Assembly (NCBI GenBank): GCA_016861165.1 | Contig: BOKV01000025.1 | Span: forward strand, 1-51,686 | Direction of reading: 5' to 3' | DNA length: 51,686 nucleotides | DNA from: Alphaproteobacteria bacterium | GTDB taxonomy: Bacteria; Pseudomonadota; Alphaproteobacteria; Rhizobiales; Rhizobiaceae | Shown here: positions 16,502-24,751 of the stretch, in pieces | Position numbering within the stretch: the stretch's first letter is position 1 | Layout: every line of letters begins with the position of its first letter | The notes under the pieces: generated by a model | The model's database searches: none | Told to the model about the DNA's origin: nothing | Seen by the model: only the letters and a program-made list of their open reading frames with translations | Program-made: the position numbers and the translations under genes

Positions 16502-16978
16502 ATGGCCCTCTACGAGCATGTGTTCCTGGCGCGCCAGGATATTTCCGGCCAGCAGGCCGAGGCCCTTGCCGAACATTTCAAGGGCGTGCTGGAGGAAAAC
16601 GGCGGAAAGGTCGGCAAGGTCGAGGCCTGGGGCCTGCGTTCAACCGCCTACCGCATCAACAAGAACCGCAAGGCGCACTACGTGCTGATGAATGTCGCGG
16701 CGCCGGCGGCGGCCGTCGCCGAGATGGAGCGCCAGATGCGCATCCATGACGACGTCCTGCGCTACATGACCATCCGCGTCGACGCGCACGAGGACGGCCC
16801 CTCGGCGATGATGCGCAAGAGCGACCGCGACGACCGTGGCGACCGACGTGGCCCGCGTGGCGATCGCGAGCGCGGCGACCGCGGTGAACGGGGCGAGCGT
16901 GGCGAGCGCGGTGAACGTGGCGAGCGCGGCGAGCGTGACCGCGGCGAGCGTCCCGCCAGGGCCAGAGACGGAGAATAG
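16502..16978 (+). CDS. rpsF: 30S ribosomal protein S6
   Basis: 158 residues from ATG 16502, with AAGGAAAGG upstream as ribosome-binding site. Residues 1-100 are the S6 fold ([43 protein letters not shown]). The tail after residue 105 is very charged and repetitive, with the tripeptide GER repeated about six times among GDR units. S6 binds S18 and 16S rRNA in the 30S platform. Extended basic/acidic tails occur in other alphaproteobacterial S6 proteins, but this one is long. rpsR follows two bases after the stop. Confidence 0.96.
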   Translation: MALYEHVFLARQDISGQQAEALAEHFKGVLEENGGKVGKVEAWGLRSTAYRINKNRKAHYVLMNVAAPAAAVAEMERQMRIHDDVLRYMTIRVDAHEDGPSAMMRKSDRDDRGDRRGPRGDRERGDRGERGERGERGERGERGERDRGERPARARDGE

Positions 16979-16980
16979 AG

Positions 16981-17226
16981 ATGGCTGACCTTTCGGCGGC
17001 GGCCCGCCGCCCGTTCCACCGCCGGCGCAAGTCGTGCCCGTTCTCGGGCCCGAACGCGCCGAAGATCGACTACAAGGATGTGCGGCTGCTGCAGCGCTAC
17101 ATCTCCGAGCGCGGCAAGATCGTGCCGTCGCGCATCACCGCGGTCAGCCAGAAGAAGCAGCGCGAGCTCGCCCGCGCGATCAAGCGCGCCCGCTTCCTCG
17201 GCCTGCTGCCCTATGTGATCGGCTGA
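16981..17226 (+). CDS. rpsR: 30S ribosomal protein S18
   Basis: 81 residues, complete. Signatures are [34 protein letters not shown] and [22 protein letters not shown]18 pairs with S6 in the 30S platform. The single N-terminal Cys is retained without the full Cys set of zinc-binding forms. It is coupled to rpsF. Confidence 0.97.
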   Translation: MADLSAAARRPFHRRRKSCPFSGPNAPKIDYKDVRLLQRYISERGKIVPSRITAVSQKKQRELARAIKRARFLGLLPYVIG

Positions 17227-17326
17227 ACGCGTCCCGGCGGGACCGCCCCCGCCGGCCACACCAGCCAACGGCCAACGCTCCTGGCGCGAGCGTCAAATAA
17301 AACCGAGTTGGGACGGGCGTCCCTAA

Positions 17327-17343
17327 CTGTCTCGAAACGACAG
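17327..17343 (+). promoter_or_regulatory. Small hairpins between rpsR and the DUF2232 gene
   Basis: CTGTC (17327-17331) pairs with GACAG (17339-17343) across TCGAAAC. Just upstream, GGGAC-GGGC-GTCCC (about 17310-17323) forms another stem, preceded rather than followed by an A/T-rich stretch (CAAATAAAACC). This could be an attenuator or a processing site that lowers membrane-protein expression relative to S18. Confidence 0.3.
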
Positions 17344-17352
17344 GACAGCGAC

Positions 17353-18309
17353 ATGAACAAGCCGGTCATCTGGGCCATCGGACTGCTTGCCGGCATCGCC
17401 GGCGGGCTGATGGCGCTGGCCGGCTTCGCCGCCGGCGCGCTGGCGATCGTGCTGCTGTTCGCCGCGCCGATGGTCATCTACATCGCCGCGCTCGGCTGGG
17501 GCCCGTTCGCCGGCTTCCTTGCCGCCGCCGTCGCCACCGCCGTCAGCGGCTACGATGCCAGCCTCACCGCGGTGGTGGCGACCGGCACGCTGCTGTTCTT
17601 CCCCGCCGCCTGGGGCGGGCATCTGGCCAATCTGGCGCAGCCCGCCACCGGCGGCCAGGGCCTGATCTGGTTCCCGCTGTCCGCCATACTGGTGCGGCTG
17701 ATGCTGGCGCTCGCCGCCGGCTTCGTCGCGACCGGCTGGGTCGCCGGCTACAGCGGCGACGAGATCGCCGACCTGCTCGCCGCCACGATGCGCGAACTGG
17801 CGAGCCGCAACCCCGGACTGCAGACCGACGACCTCCCCCAGGTCGAACGCAGCGCGCGGCTCTACGCCAGCCTGCTGCCGCTGATCATGCCGGCGCTTTG
17901 GCTCATCCTGCACGTGCTCGTCTTCCATGGCGCGGCGGCCATCACCCGCCAGTCGAAGCGCCTTGCGCGGCCGGCCGACGACATCGCCGCCACCGCCGGC
18001 CTGCCGGTCGGCGCGCTGGCGCTGCCGCTCGGCGGGCTCGCCGGCATGATGATGCTGGCAAGCCCGCTCTACGAGGTCGCCACCGTTGTCGCCGGCATCG
18101 GCATCGCCGGCTTCGGCCTGGTCGGCCTGGCCGAGCTGCACCGGGCCAGCCGCGGCCGGCCGGGACGCGGCCTCTTGCTGTTCGCCAGCTATCTCATGCT
18201 GGTGCTGTTCTCCTTCCCGCTGGCGGTATTCGCCGTCTGGGGTGCGGCGCGCGTGCTGCGCGGCCGCAGCGGACCGCCGCCGCTGCCGCCGGTCGCCCGG
18301 CGCGGCTGA
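17353..18309 (+). CDS. DUF2232 integral membrane protein
   Basis: 318 residues from ATG 17353 ([18 protein letters not shown]). There are about seven or eight hydrophobic helices, with a soluble, Glu/Arg-containing segment near residues 140-175. Proteins of this family are found between rpsR and rplI across alphaproteobacteria, which fits the context exactly. No biochemical function is established. It ends 38 bases before rplI. Confidence 0.88.
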   Translation: MNKPVIWAIGLLAGIAGGLMALAGFAAGALAIVLLFAAPMVIYIAALGWGPFAGFLAAAVATAVSGYDASLTAVVATGTLLFFPAAWGGHLANLAQPATGGQGLIWFPLSAILVRLMLALAAGFVATGWVAGYSGDEIADLLAATMRELASRNPGLQTDDLPQVERSARLYASLLPLIMPALWLILHVLVFHGAAAITRQSKRLARPADDIAATAGLPVGALALPLGGLAGMMMLASPLYEVATVVAGIGIAGFGLVGLAELHRASRGRPGRGLLLFASYLMLVLFSFPLAVFAVWGAARVLRGRSGPPPLPPVARRG

Positions 18310-18347
18310 CCATCGCAATCCGAACCGACGAACCGAAAGGAAAACCC

Positions 18348-18947
18348 ATGGAAGTCATCCTGCTCGAACGCATCCCCCGCCTCGGCCAGATGGGCGACAC
18401 GGTGCGCGTGCGCGACGGCTATGCGCGCAACTACCTGCTGCCGCAGGGCAAGGCGCTGCGCGCCAACGAGGCCAACAAGGCCCGCTTCGAGACGCAGCGC
18501 GTCGAACTGGAGGCGCGCAATCTCGAGCGTCGCAAGGAGGCCGAGGCCGTGCACGAAAAGCTAAACGGCACCGCCTATGTCGTCATCCGCTCGGCCGGCG
18601 AAACCGGCCAGCTCTACGGGTCGGTGTCGACGCGCGACATCGCCGCCGTGCTCGACGACAACGGCTTCAAGGTCGCCCGCAGCCAGGTCAGCCTCAACCA
18701 GCCGATCAAGGTCATCGGCCTGCACGAGGTCGCCATCATCCTGCACCCGGAAGTCGAATCGAAGATCACCGTCAACGTCGCCCGCTCCGAGGACGAGGCC
18801 GAGCGCCAGTCGCGCGGCGAGGACCTGACCGCGCGCGCCACCTTCGAACTGCCTCCCCTGGAAGAGGAGACGGCCGATCTCGCCGAAATCTTCGAAAACC
18901 CCGAGGCGGCGGCCAGCCTCGCCGAAGCGGAAAAGCCGTCCGAATAG
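18348..18947 (+). CDS. rplI: 50S ribosomal protein L9
   Basis: 199 residues from ATG 18348, preceded by AAAGGAAAA. The N-terminal signature is [32 protein letters not shown] with KA. A long connecting helix (residues about 40-75) and the C-terminal rRNA-binding domain with GKLYGSV-like [13 protein letters not shown] follow. The extra acidic tail after residue 150 ([15 protein letters not shown]) is common in alphaproteobacterial L9. Confidence 0.97.
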   Translation: MEVILLERIPRLGQMGDTVRVRDGYARNYLLPQGKALRANEANKARFETQRVELEARNLERRKEAEAVHEKLNGTAYVVIRSAGETGQLYGSVSTRDIAAVLDDNGFKVARSQVSLNQPIKVIGLHEVAIILHPEVESKITVNVARSEDEAERQSRGEDLTARATFELPPLEEETADLAEIFENPEAAASLAEAEKPSE

Positions 18948-19280
18948 GCCGGCAGGGGCCGCGCCCGGCCCCGGACGCCAGTGTCCGCAAGCGCCACGGG
19001 GCGGCTCGTGGCGCATCCTTTTGCTGCTACAGTCAGGACGGTGATTCGCAGGCCGCAATCGCCGGCGCTGTCCATGTCTTTGTCGGCGCTGCGCCGGTCA
19101 AAACCCGCCGGCCTGTGGATTGCTGTTGATTGCGGGACAAGCGCGGCGGCAACGGCGGCGACGGGTTCTGACGGCGCGCGAAAGCGCTAGGCTGCGATTC
19201 CGCCCGTTCGGGCGATTCCCGCCTCGGTCCGGTCCGCGCGTCCGACGCCCGCGTCAAAGAACAGGAAGAAGTCTCTCGCC
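18948..19280. other. Intergenic region between rplI and dnaB
   Basis: 333 bases. It contains the hairpins at 18955-18987. The rest has only weak short frames and no clear promoter. An AGGAAGAAG ribosome-binding site lies about ten bases before dnaB. Confidence 0.5.
18955..18987 (+). terminator. Tandem hairpins after rplI
   Basis: GGGGCCG (18955-18961) pairs with CGGCCCC (18966-18972), immediately followed by CGGAC/GTCCG (18972-18976 with 18983-18987). They lie eight bases after the rplI stop. No U-tract is present, so termination is plausible but not certain. Confidence 0.45.
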
Positions 19281-20765
19281 ATGGCCGAGCCAGCCAAGCG
19301 CCTTGCCGTCAGCGAACCCGCCTTTCGCCTCGCGCCCCACAACATCGAGGCCGAACAGGCGCTGCTCGGCGCCATTCTCGTCAACAACGACGCCTATTAC
19401 CGCGTCTCCGACTTCCTCAAGCCCGAGCATTTCTTCGAGGGGCTGCACCGCCAGATCTACAAGGTCGCCTCGGACATGATCCGGGCCACCAAGCGGGCCA
19501 ATCCGGTCACCATCAAGACCTTCCTCGCGGCCGAGGAAAAGGTCGGCGACCTGACCATCGCCCAGTATCTGGCGCGGCTGGCGGCCGAGGCCACCACCAT
19601 CATCAACGCCGAGGACTATGGCCGCTCGATCTACGACCTGTTCATCCGCCGCCAGCTCATCACCATCGGCGAGGACATGGTCAACATCGCCTATGACGCA
19701 CCGGTCGACATGCCGCCGGCGGGCCAGATCGAGGACGCCGAGCGGCGCCTGTTCGAATTGGCCGAGACGGGGAACTATGATGGCGGCTTCCATGCCTTCT
19801 CCGACGCGCTCAACACGGCGATCGACATGGCCAGCGCCGCCTATCAGCGCGACGGCGGCCTGTCGGGCATCGCCACCGGCCTCTACGCGCTCGATTCGCG
19901 CATGGGCGGGCTGCAACCCTCCGACCTGGTCGTCATCGCCGGCCGGCCGGGCATGGGCAAGACGTCGCTGGCCACCAACATCGCCTTCAACATCGCCCAT
20001 GCCTGGCAGGGCGATGTGACCCCCGACGGCCAGACGGTGGCCATCGACGGCGGCATCGTCGGCTTCTTCTCGCTCGAAATGAGCGCCGAGCAGCTCGCCA
20101 CGCGCATCATCTCCGAGCAGGCCGAGATCCCCTCGAGCAAGATCAGGCGCGGCGAGATCAACGAGGCCGATTTCGAGAAGCTGTCGTTCTGCGCCCAGGA
20201 GATGCAGCGCATCCCGCTCTACATCGACGAGACCGGCGGCATCTCCATCGCCCAGCTTGCCGCCCGCGCCCGCCGGCTCAAGCGCCAGCGCGGCCTCGAC
20301 GTGCTGATCATCGACTACATCCAGCTGATGCAGGCCTCGCGGCGAGCCGGCGACAACCGCGTCCAGGAGGTGACCGAGATCACGACCGGGCTGAAGGCGC
20401 TGGCCAAGGAACTGAACGTCCCGGTCATCGCCCTGTCGCAATTGTCGCGCCAGGTCGAAAGCCGCGACGACAAGCGCCCGCAGCTGTCGGACCTGCGCGA
20501 GTCGGGTTCGATCGAGCAGGACGCCGACGTCGTGCTGTTCGTCTTTCGCGAGGAATACTACCTGAAGAACCGCGAGCCCAAGGAAGGCACCGAGGAGTGG
20601 TTCAAATGGGAGGGCGAGATGCGGGAGGCCGCCGGCAAGGCCGAGATCATCATCGCCAAGCAGCGCCACGGCCCGACCGGGGCGGCCAGGCTCGGCTTCC
20701 AGGCCATGTACACCCGCTTCTCCGATCTGGCCGAGGAGGAGTATCTGCCCGACCGGCATGAGTGA
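19281..20765 (+). CDS. dnaB: Replicative DNA helicase DnaB
   Basis: 494 residues, normal length with no intein. The N-terminal primase-interacting domain starts LAPHNIEAEQALLGAIL. The RecA-like motor has Walker A in AGRPGMGKTSLA, Walker B in LDVLIIDYIQLM, and the arginine/C-terminal motifs ALSQLSRQVESRDDKRPQLSDLRESG. DnaB is the hexameric 5'-3' helicase at the replication fork. Its last codons overlap the alr start by eight bases. Confidence 0.97.
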   Translation: MAEPAKRLAVSEPAFRLAPHNIEAEQALLGAILVNNDAYYRVSDFLKPEHFFEGLHRQIYKVASDMIRATKRANPVTIKTFLAAEEKVGDLTIAQYLARLAAEATTIINAEDYGRSIYDLFIRRQLITIGEDMVNIAYDAPVDMPPAGQIEDAERRLFELAETGNYDGGFHAFSDALNTAIDMASAAYQRDGGLSGIATGLYALDSRMGGLQPSDLVVIAGRPGMGKTSLATNIAFNIAHAWQGDVTPDGQTVAIDGGIVGFFSLEMSAEQLATRIISEQAEIPSSKIRRGEINEADFEKLSFCAQEMQRIPLYIDETGGISIAQLAARARRLKRQRGLDVLIIDYIQLMQASRRAGDNRVQEVTEITTGLKALAKELNVPVIALSQLSRQVESRDDKRPQLSDLRESGSIEQDADVVLFVFREEYYLKNREPKEGTEEWFKWEGEMREAAGKAEIIIAKQRHGPTGAARLGFQAMYTRFSDLAEEEYLPDRHE

Positions 20766-21909
20766 TTCAGCCCCACCACCGGCCGCCACCCGGCTGACCG
20801 TCGATCTCGACGCGCTGGTCGGCAACTGGCGGACGCTGCAGGCATTCGCCCCGGCCGCCGAGACGGCCGCCATGGTCAAGGCCGACGCCTACGGGCTCGG
20901 CGCCGACCGGGTGGTGCCTGCGCTGGCGCGGGCCGGCTGCCGCACCTTCTTCGCCGCCTTCCCTGACGAGGCGCTCGCCGTGCGCGAGGCGGCGCCGGGT
21001 GCGCGCGTGTTCGTCCTGGCCGGTCTGTTCGAGGAGACGGCGATGGGCTTCATCGAACACCGGCTGGTGCCGGTGCTCAATCGGCGCGAGGACCTGGCGG
21101 TGTGGCGGCGCACGGCCGCCCGCAGCGGCCGGCGGCTTGCCTGCGCGCTCCATTTCGACACCGGCATGAACCGGCTCGGCCTTGCCGTCGACGAGGCGGG
21201 CGACATCGCCGCGGCGATCGCCGCCGAACCCGGCCTCGAGCCGGCGCTGGTCATGAGCCATCTCGCCTGCGCCGACGAGCCGGGCCATCGGCTGAACGCG
21301 GCCCAGAAGGCGCGCTTCGACGCCGTGCGCGCCCGGTTTCCCGGCGTCGCCGCCTCGCTCGCCAATTCGGCCGCCATCCTCACCGACCCCGGCTTCGCCT
21401 ACGACCTGACCCGCCCCGGCATCGCGCTCTATGGCGGCGAGGCGGTCAACCGCTCGGCCGGCCCGATGATGCCGGTCGCCACCTTCGAGGCGCGCATCCT
21501 GCAGCTGCGCCGGGCGAGGAAGGGCGAGACGGTCGGCTATGGCGCCACCACCACGCTTGCCCGCGACAGCGTGCTGGCCATCGCCGGCGTGGGCTATGCC
21601 GACGGCTATCTGCGCGCGGCTTCAGGCGCGGGCGTGCCACAGCGCCAACTGGGCGCCGGCGCCAGCGGCGCGATCGCCGGCCGGCCGGTGCCGGTGGTCG
21701 GCCGCATCTCGATGGATGCGACCGCCTTCGACGTCACCGATCTGCCCGACCGCGTGCTGGCATCCGCCGCCTGGATCGAGCTCATCGGCGAAACGATCGG
21801 CCTCGACGATTTCGCCCGCGCCGCCGGTACCATCGGCTACGAGGTGCTGACCCGCATCGGCCCGCGCGCCGAACGCCGCTATGTCGGTGGCGGGACCACG
21901 CCGGCCTGA
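20758..21909 (+). CDS. alr: Alanine racemase
   Basis: PLP-dependent interconversion of L- and D-alanine for peptidoglycan. 383 residues. The PLP lysine is in AMVKADAYGLGA (about residue 41). The second catalytic base, Tyr, is in GVGYADGYLRA. HFDTGMNRLG, MSHLACAD and ISMDATAFDVTDLP are also family signatures. The ATG at 20758 overlaps the end of dnaB. The gene is intact; two diverged copies of its 3' end occur downstream at 23847-23963 and 24686-24751. Confidence 0.96.
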   Translation: MSDSAPPPAATRLTVDLDALVGNWRTLQAFAPAAETAAMVKADAYGLGADRVVPALARAGCRTFFAAFPDEALAVREAAPGARVFVLAGLFEETAMGFIEHRLVPVLNRREDLAVWRRTAARSGRRLACALHFDTGMNRLGLAVDEAGDIAAAIAAEPGLEPALVMSHLACADEPGHRLNAAQKARFDAVRARFPGVAASLANSAAILTDPGFAYDLTRPGIALYGGEAVNRSAGPMMPVATFEARILQLRRARKGETVGYGATTTLARDSVLAIAGVGYADGYLRAASGAGVPQRQLGAGASGAIAGRPVPVVGRISMDATAFDVTDLPDRVLASAAWIELIGETIGLDDFARAAGTIGYEVLTRIGPRAERRYVGGGTTPA

Positions 21910-22099
21910 GGCTGCCGGTGCGGCTCGGCGCCTGTTCGGCGTCGGCCTGCGGCCTTGATCATTCGGCAAAAAAGGAGAAACATCATCAGCCGTTCACGCA
22001 ACGGCGCTAGGGCCTGTGGACGGATTGGCTCGGGCCGGGCAGCGCCCGCCCCCGTCAGCATCCGCACCTATTTGCCAATTCCGCACAAAGGAGACGCAG

Positions 22100-23809
22100 A
22101 TGTCGAGATCGGGCAAGATTCCATCCAACCCGGCGGCCGGTGGCGCATCGATGAGCCGGCGGCGTTTCATGCAATATGCCGGCGCCAGCCTGCTCGTCGG
22201 CACCAGCGCCGTGACCGGGGCCGGCTTTTTCCGGCTGACGACGGCGCGCGCCGCCGCCGGCGGCTATGCGCTGAAAGTCCTGCACATCAACGACATGCAT
22301 TCGCGCATCGAATCGGTCAGCAAGTACGACTCGACATGCTCGGCCGGTGACGCGGGCGAAGGCAAGTGCTTCGGCGGAGTCGGCCGGCTGGCCACCAAGC
22401 TGTGGGAGCGCCGCGACGCGCTGAAGGGCGAAGGGGCCAATGTCATCACGCTCGACGCCGGCGACCAGTTCCAGGGCTCGCTGTTCTACACCACCTACAA
22501 GGGCAAGGCCGAGGTGGAGTTCATGAACCGGATCGGCTTCGACGTGATGGCGCTCGGCAACCACGAGTTCGACAACGGCCCGGACGTGCTGGCCGATTTC
22601 GTCGAGCAGGCGAAGTTCCCGGTGATCTCCGGCAACACCGTCATCGGCGGCGCCGAGAAGCTCTCCGGCCGCGTCGGCGAATGGACGGTGCTCGAATCGG
22701 GCGGCGAGAAGGTCGGCATCCTGTCGGTGCTGACCACCGACACCGCCATTATCGCCTCGCCCGGCCCCAACGTGTCGTTCCGCGAGGAGATCGACTATCT
22801 GAAGGATGCCGTCTCGCGCATCCGCGCCGAGGGGGTCGGCAAGGTGCTGCTGCTGTCGCATGTCGGCTTCGTGCGCGACCAGCAGATCGCCGCACAGGTC
22901 GAGGGCATCGGCGCCATCATCGGCGGCCACAGCCACACGCTGCTGTCCAACACGGTCGAGGGCGCGCCGGCCTATGCCACGCTGGTGCAGAACCCGGCCG
23001 GCAAGGTGGTGCCGATCGTCCAGGCCTACGCCTATTCGAAATATCTGGGCGAACTGTCGCTGACCTTCGACGAGGAGGGCTATGTCGCCGAGGCCGCTGG
23101 CGACACCATCCTGCTCGACGCCTCGGTGGCGCCGGACGCGGCGATCGAGGCGCGCGTGGCCGAACTCGCCGGACCGATCGAGCGGATGAAGGCGACACCG
23201 GTGGCCGAGGTCGCCGCACCCATCGACGGCAGCCGCGAGAGCTGCCGCGCCGGCGAATGCCAGATGGGCAATCTGGTCGCCGACGCCATGCTCGCCCGCG
23301 TCGCCGACCAGGGCATCACCATCGCCATCCAGAACGGCGGCGGCCTGCGCGCCTCGATCGGCGAGGGCATGGCCACCGTCGGCGACGTGCTGACCGTGCT
23401 GCCCTTCCAGAACACCATCGCCACGATGAAACTGTCGGGCGCCGACATCGTCGCCTCGCTCGAGGCCGGGGTCAGCGCCATCGAGGAGGGCGCCGGCCGC
23501 TTCCCGCAGGTCGCCGGGCTGCGCTTCAGCTTCGACAAGACGGCCGCGCCCAATGCGGGACGCATCAAGTCGGTCGAGGTGTTGGAGGGCGGCGAGTGGA
23601 AGCCGATCGATCCGACCAAGACCTATGGCGTGGTCACCAACAACTTCATGCGCCAGGGCGGCGACGGCTACGCGCTGTTCAAGGCCAATGCCATCGACCC
23701 CTATGACTATGGGCCGGGGCTTGAGGACGCGCTCGCCGAATATCTGGCCAACAACGCGCCCTACCAGCCCAAGATCGAGGGCCGGATCACCGAAGTCTCG
23801 GCCAATTAG
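22100..23809 (+). CDS. Bifunctional 5'-nucleotidase/UDP-sugar-diphosphatase-type metallophosphatase, Tat-exported
   Basis: 569 residues from ATG 22100, preceded by AAAGGAGA. The N-terminus has a twin-arginine signal (SRRRFMQ, then a hydrophobic run and an Ala-rich cleavage region around residue 50). Metal-site motifs follow: HINDMHSRIE, DAGDQFQG, GNHEFDNG, LSHVG and GGHSHTLL. The C-terminal 5'-nucleotidase domain contains GGGLRASIGEG and FNNFMRQGGDGY-like residues. It probably scavenges nucleotides in the periplasm. It separates alr from radA, which are neighbours in many relatives, so it looks inserted. A strong hairpin follows it. Confidence 0.92.
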   Translation: MSRSGKIPSNPAAGGASMSRRRFMQYAGASLLVGTSAVTGAGFFRLTTARAAAGGYALKVLHINDMHSRIESVSKYDSTCSAGDAGEGKCFGGVGRLATKLWERRDALKGEGANVITLDAGDQFQGSLFYTTYKGKAEVEFMNRIGFDVMALGNHEFDNGPDVLADFVEQAKFPVISGNTVIGGAEKLSGRVGEWTVLESGGEKVGILSVLTTDTAIIASPGPNVSFREEIDYLKDAVSRIRAEGVGKVLLLSHVGFVRDQQIAAQVEGIGAIIGGHSHTLLSNTVEGAPAYATLVQNPAGKVVPIVQAYAYSKYLGELSLTFDEEGYVAEAAGDTILLDASVAPDAAIEARVAELAGPIERMKATPVAEVAAPIDGSRESCRAGECQMGNLVADAMLARVADQGITIAIQNGGGLRASIGEGMATVGDVLTVLPFQNTIATMKLSGADIVASLEAGVSAIEEGAGRFPQVAGLRFSFDKTAAPNAGRIKSVEVLEGGEWKPIDPTKTYGVVTNNFMRQGGDGYALFKANAIDPYDYGPGLEDALAEYLANNAPYQPKIEGRITEVSAN

Positions 23810-23816
23810 AGGGCAG

Positions 23817-23850
23817 CCACCCCGGCGCCCCACGCGGGCGCCGGGGGTGG
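23817..23850 (+). terminator. Strong GC hairpin after the 5'-nucleotidase gene
   Basis: Perfect 11-bp stem CCCCGGCGCCC (23820-23830) with 23836-23846, loop CACGC. It extends by further pairs if one bulged G is allowed. It begins eight bases after the stop codon. No U-tract follows, but stem strength and position suggest a terminator. Confidence 0.55.
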
Positions 23851-23963
23851 ACCTGGCGGCGTTCGTCGTGACCGACGTGCCGCAGGCAGCCCTCGACACG
23901 GCGCAATGGATCGAACCCATCGGCTACGTGGTGCCGACGCGCATCGGGCCGAGCGGAAAGGGT
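23847..23963 (+). pseudogene. Diverged fragment of an alanine racemase C-terminus
   Basis: Translating from 23847 gives VDLAAFVVTDVP, then WIEPIG, then YVVPTRIGP. These line up with MDATAFDVTDLP, WIELIG and YEVLTRIGP of the intact alr at 21715-21871. Sixteen codons present in the intact gene are missing here. The join falls exactly at the heptamer CATCGGC, which occurs at both ends of the missing segment in the intact gene, as expected from slippage or recombination between short repeats. There is no start codon or full domain, so this is a remnant. Confidence 0.65.
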
Positions 23964-23985
23964 GTATGTGGGGGCGAGTTCAGGC

Positions 23986-24018
23986 TTGATTTTGTAGCTT
24001 TTGAGCTACAAGTATTGA
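23986..24018 (+). promoter_or_regulatory. Promoter/operator of the toxin-antitoxin pair
   Basis: Perfect inverted repeat TTGTAGCT (23992-23999), TTTG, AGCTACAA (24004-24011), ending seven bases before the toxin ATG. A -35-like TTGATT (23986-23991) overlaps it. The HTH antitoxin encoded second in the operon is the likely ligand, giving autorepression. The leader would be very short. Confidence 0.65.
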
Positions 24019-24345
24019 ATGATCGAATTGCTGCGATATCAGAACGAGGACGGTTCAGAACCGTTCTCCGAATGGCTGAACGGCTTGCGCGATTTGCAGG
24101 CTCAGGCGCGCATCCGAGTTCGCCTTCAGCATCTCGCGCTCGGCAATTTCGGCGATTGCAGGCCGGTCGGAGATGGTGTGCTCGAACTGCGCGTTCATGT
24201 CGGCCCGGGATATCGCGTCTATCTTTGCCGACCTGGCAAGTCGGTCCTTCTGCTGCTTAGCGGTGGCGACAAGTCGGACCAGAAGCGGGATATCAAACGG
24301 GCCAAGGCCTACTGGGCCGACTGGAAACGAAGGCAAGTGCAATGA
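24019..24345 (+). CDS. RelE/HigB-type toxin (addiction module killer protein)
   Basis: 108 residues. The pattern MIELLRYQNEDGSEPFSEWLNGL, KIR-like RIRVRLQHLALGNFGDCRPVGDGVLELRVHVGPGYRVYL, and GGDKSDQKRDIKRAKAYW matches the phage Gp49-like/HigB killer family of RelE-fold toxins, which act as mRNA interferases. The C-terminal Lys/Arg-rich helix is typical. It precedes its antitoxin and overlaps it by four bases (ATGA), the usual toxin-first order of this family. Base composition is lower in GC than the surroundings, in keeping with transfer. Confidence 0.92.
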   Translation: MIELLRYQNEDGSEPFSEWLNGLRDLQAQARIRVRLQHLALGNFGDCRPVGDGVLELRVHVGPGYRVYLCRPGKSVLLLLSGGDKSDQKRDIKRAKAYWADWKRRQVQ

Positions 24346-24683
24346 GGAAGCAGGACAGGAAGTACGCCGGCGCACGTTCGCACCACGAGGCGGAGGTCGC
24401 GGAACTGGCCGCCAATCGCCAGCTGGCAGCTGAATATCTGAAGGCAGCCATGGAATCGCTTGGCGATCCTGCCGACCGGAGCGCCGGATTGCTGGCGCTG
24501 CGATCCGTGGCCGAGGCCTATGGCGGCCTCGGCGCAGTCGCACGCGAAGCCGGCATCAGCCGCGAGTCGCTTTACCGGGCCCTGTCGCCCAACGGCAATC
24601 CGACGCTGAAAACGTTGCTTGCCGTGCTGCGGACGGTTGGTCTTCGTCTGTCGGTAGCGAGCGAGACGGATGCCGCCGCGTAA
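24342..24683 (+). CDS. HigA-type HTH antitoxin (addiction module antidote)
   Basis: 113 residues. The HTH is visible as GLGAVAREAGISRESLYRALSPNGNPTLKTLL, the signature of the antidote family that pairs with Gp49-like killers. The N-terminal 45 residues probably wrap the toxin. It should bind the inverted repeat at 23992-24011. The stop codon is three bases before the second alr fragment. Confidence 0.92.
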   Translation: MRKQDRKYAGARSHHEAEVAELAANRQLAAEYLKAAMESLGDPADRSAGLLALRSVAEAYGGLGAVAREAGISRESLYRALSPNGNPTLKTLLAVLRTVGLRLSVASETDAAA

Positions 24684-24685
24684 GA

Positions 24686-24751
24686 ACTGCCGCCGGCACC
24701 ATCGGCGGCGACGTGCTGACGCGCGTCGTGCCGGCGGCCGGTGCTGAACAT
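24686..24751 (+). pseudogene. Second diverged fragment of an alanine racemase 3' end
   Basis: Codons from 24686 read TAAGTIGGDVLTR. The intact alr has RAAGTIGYEVLTR at 21818-21856, and by eye about 37 of 45 bases agree over the fifteen codons after the first. No start or further alr sequence is present, and the fragment runs straight into radA. Since alr directly precedes radA in many relatives, this is probably what is left of an alr end that once abutted radA. Confidence 0.55.

Noticed and set aside
16860..16940. Short tandem DNA repeats considered as a CRISPR or satellite array
   Set aside because: The repeats are nine-base codon repeats inside rpsF with no spacers; they encode the charged S6 tail.
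19281..20765. Intein in dnaB
   Set aside because: The helicase has normal length and uninterrupted motifs.
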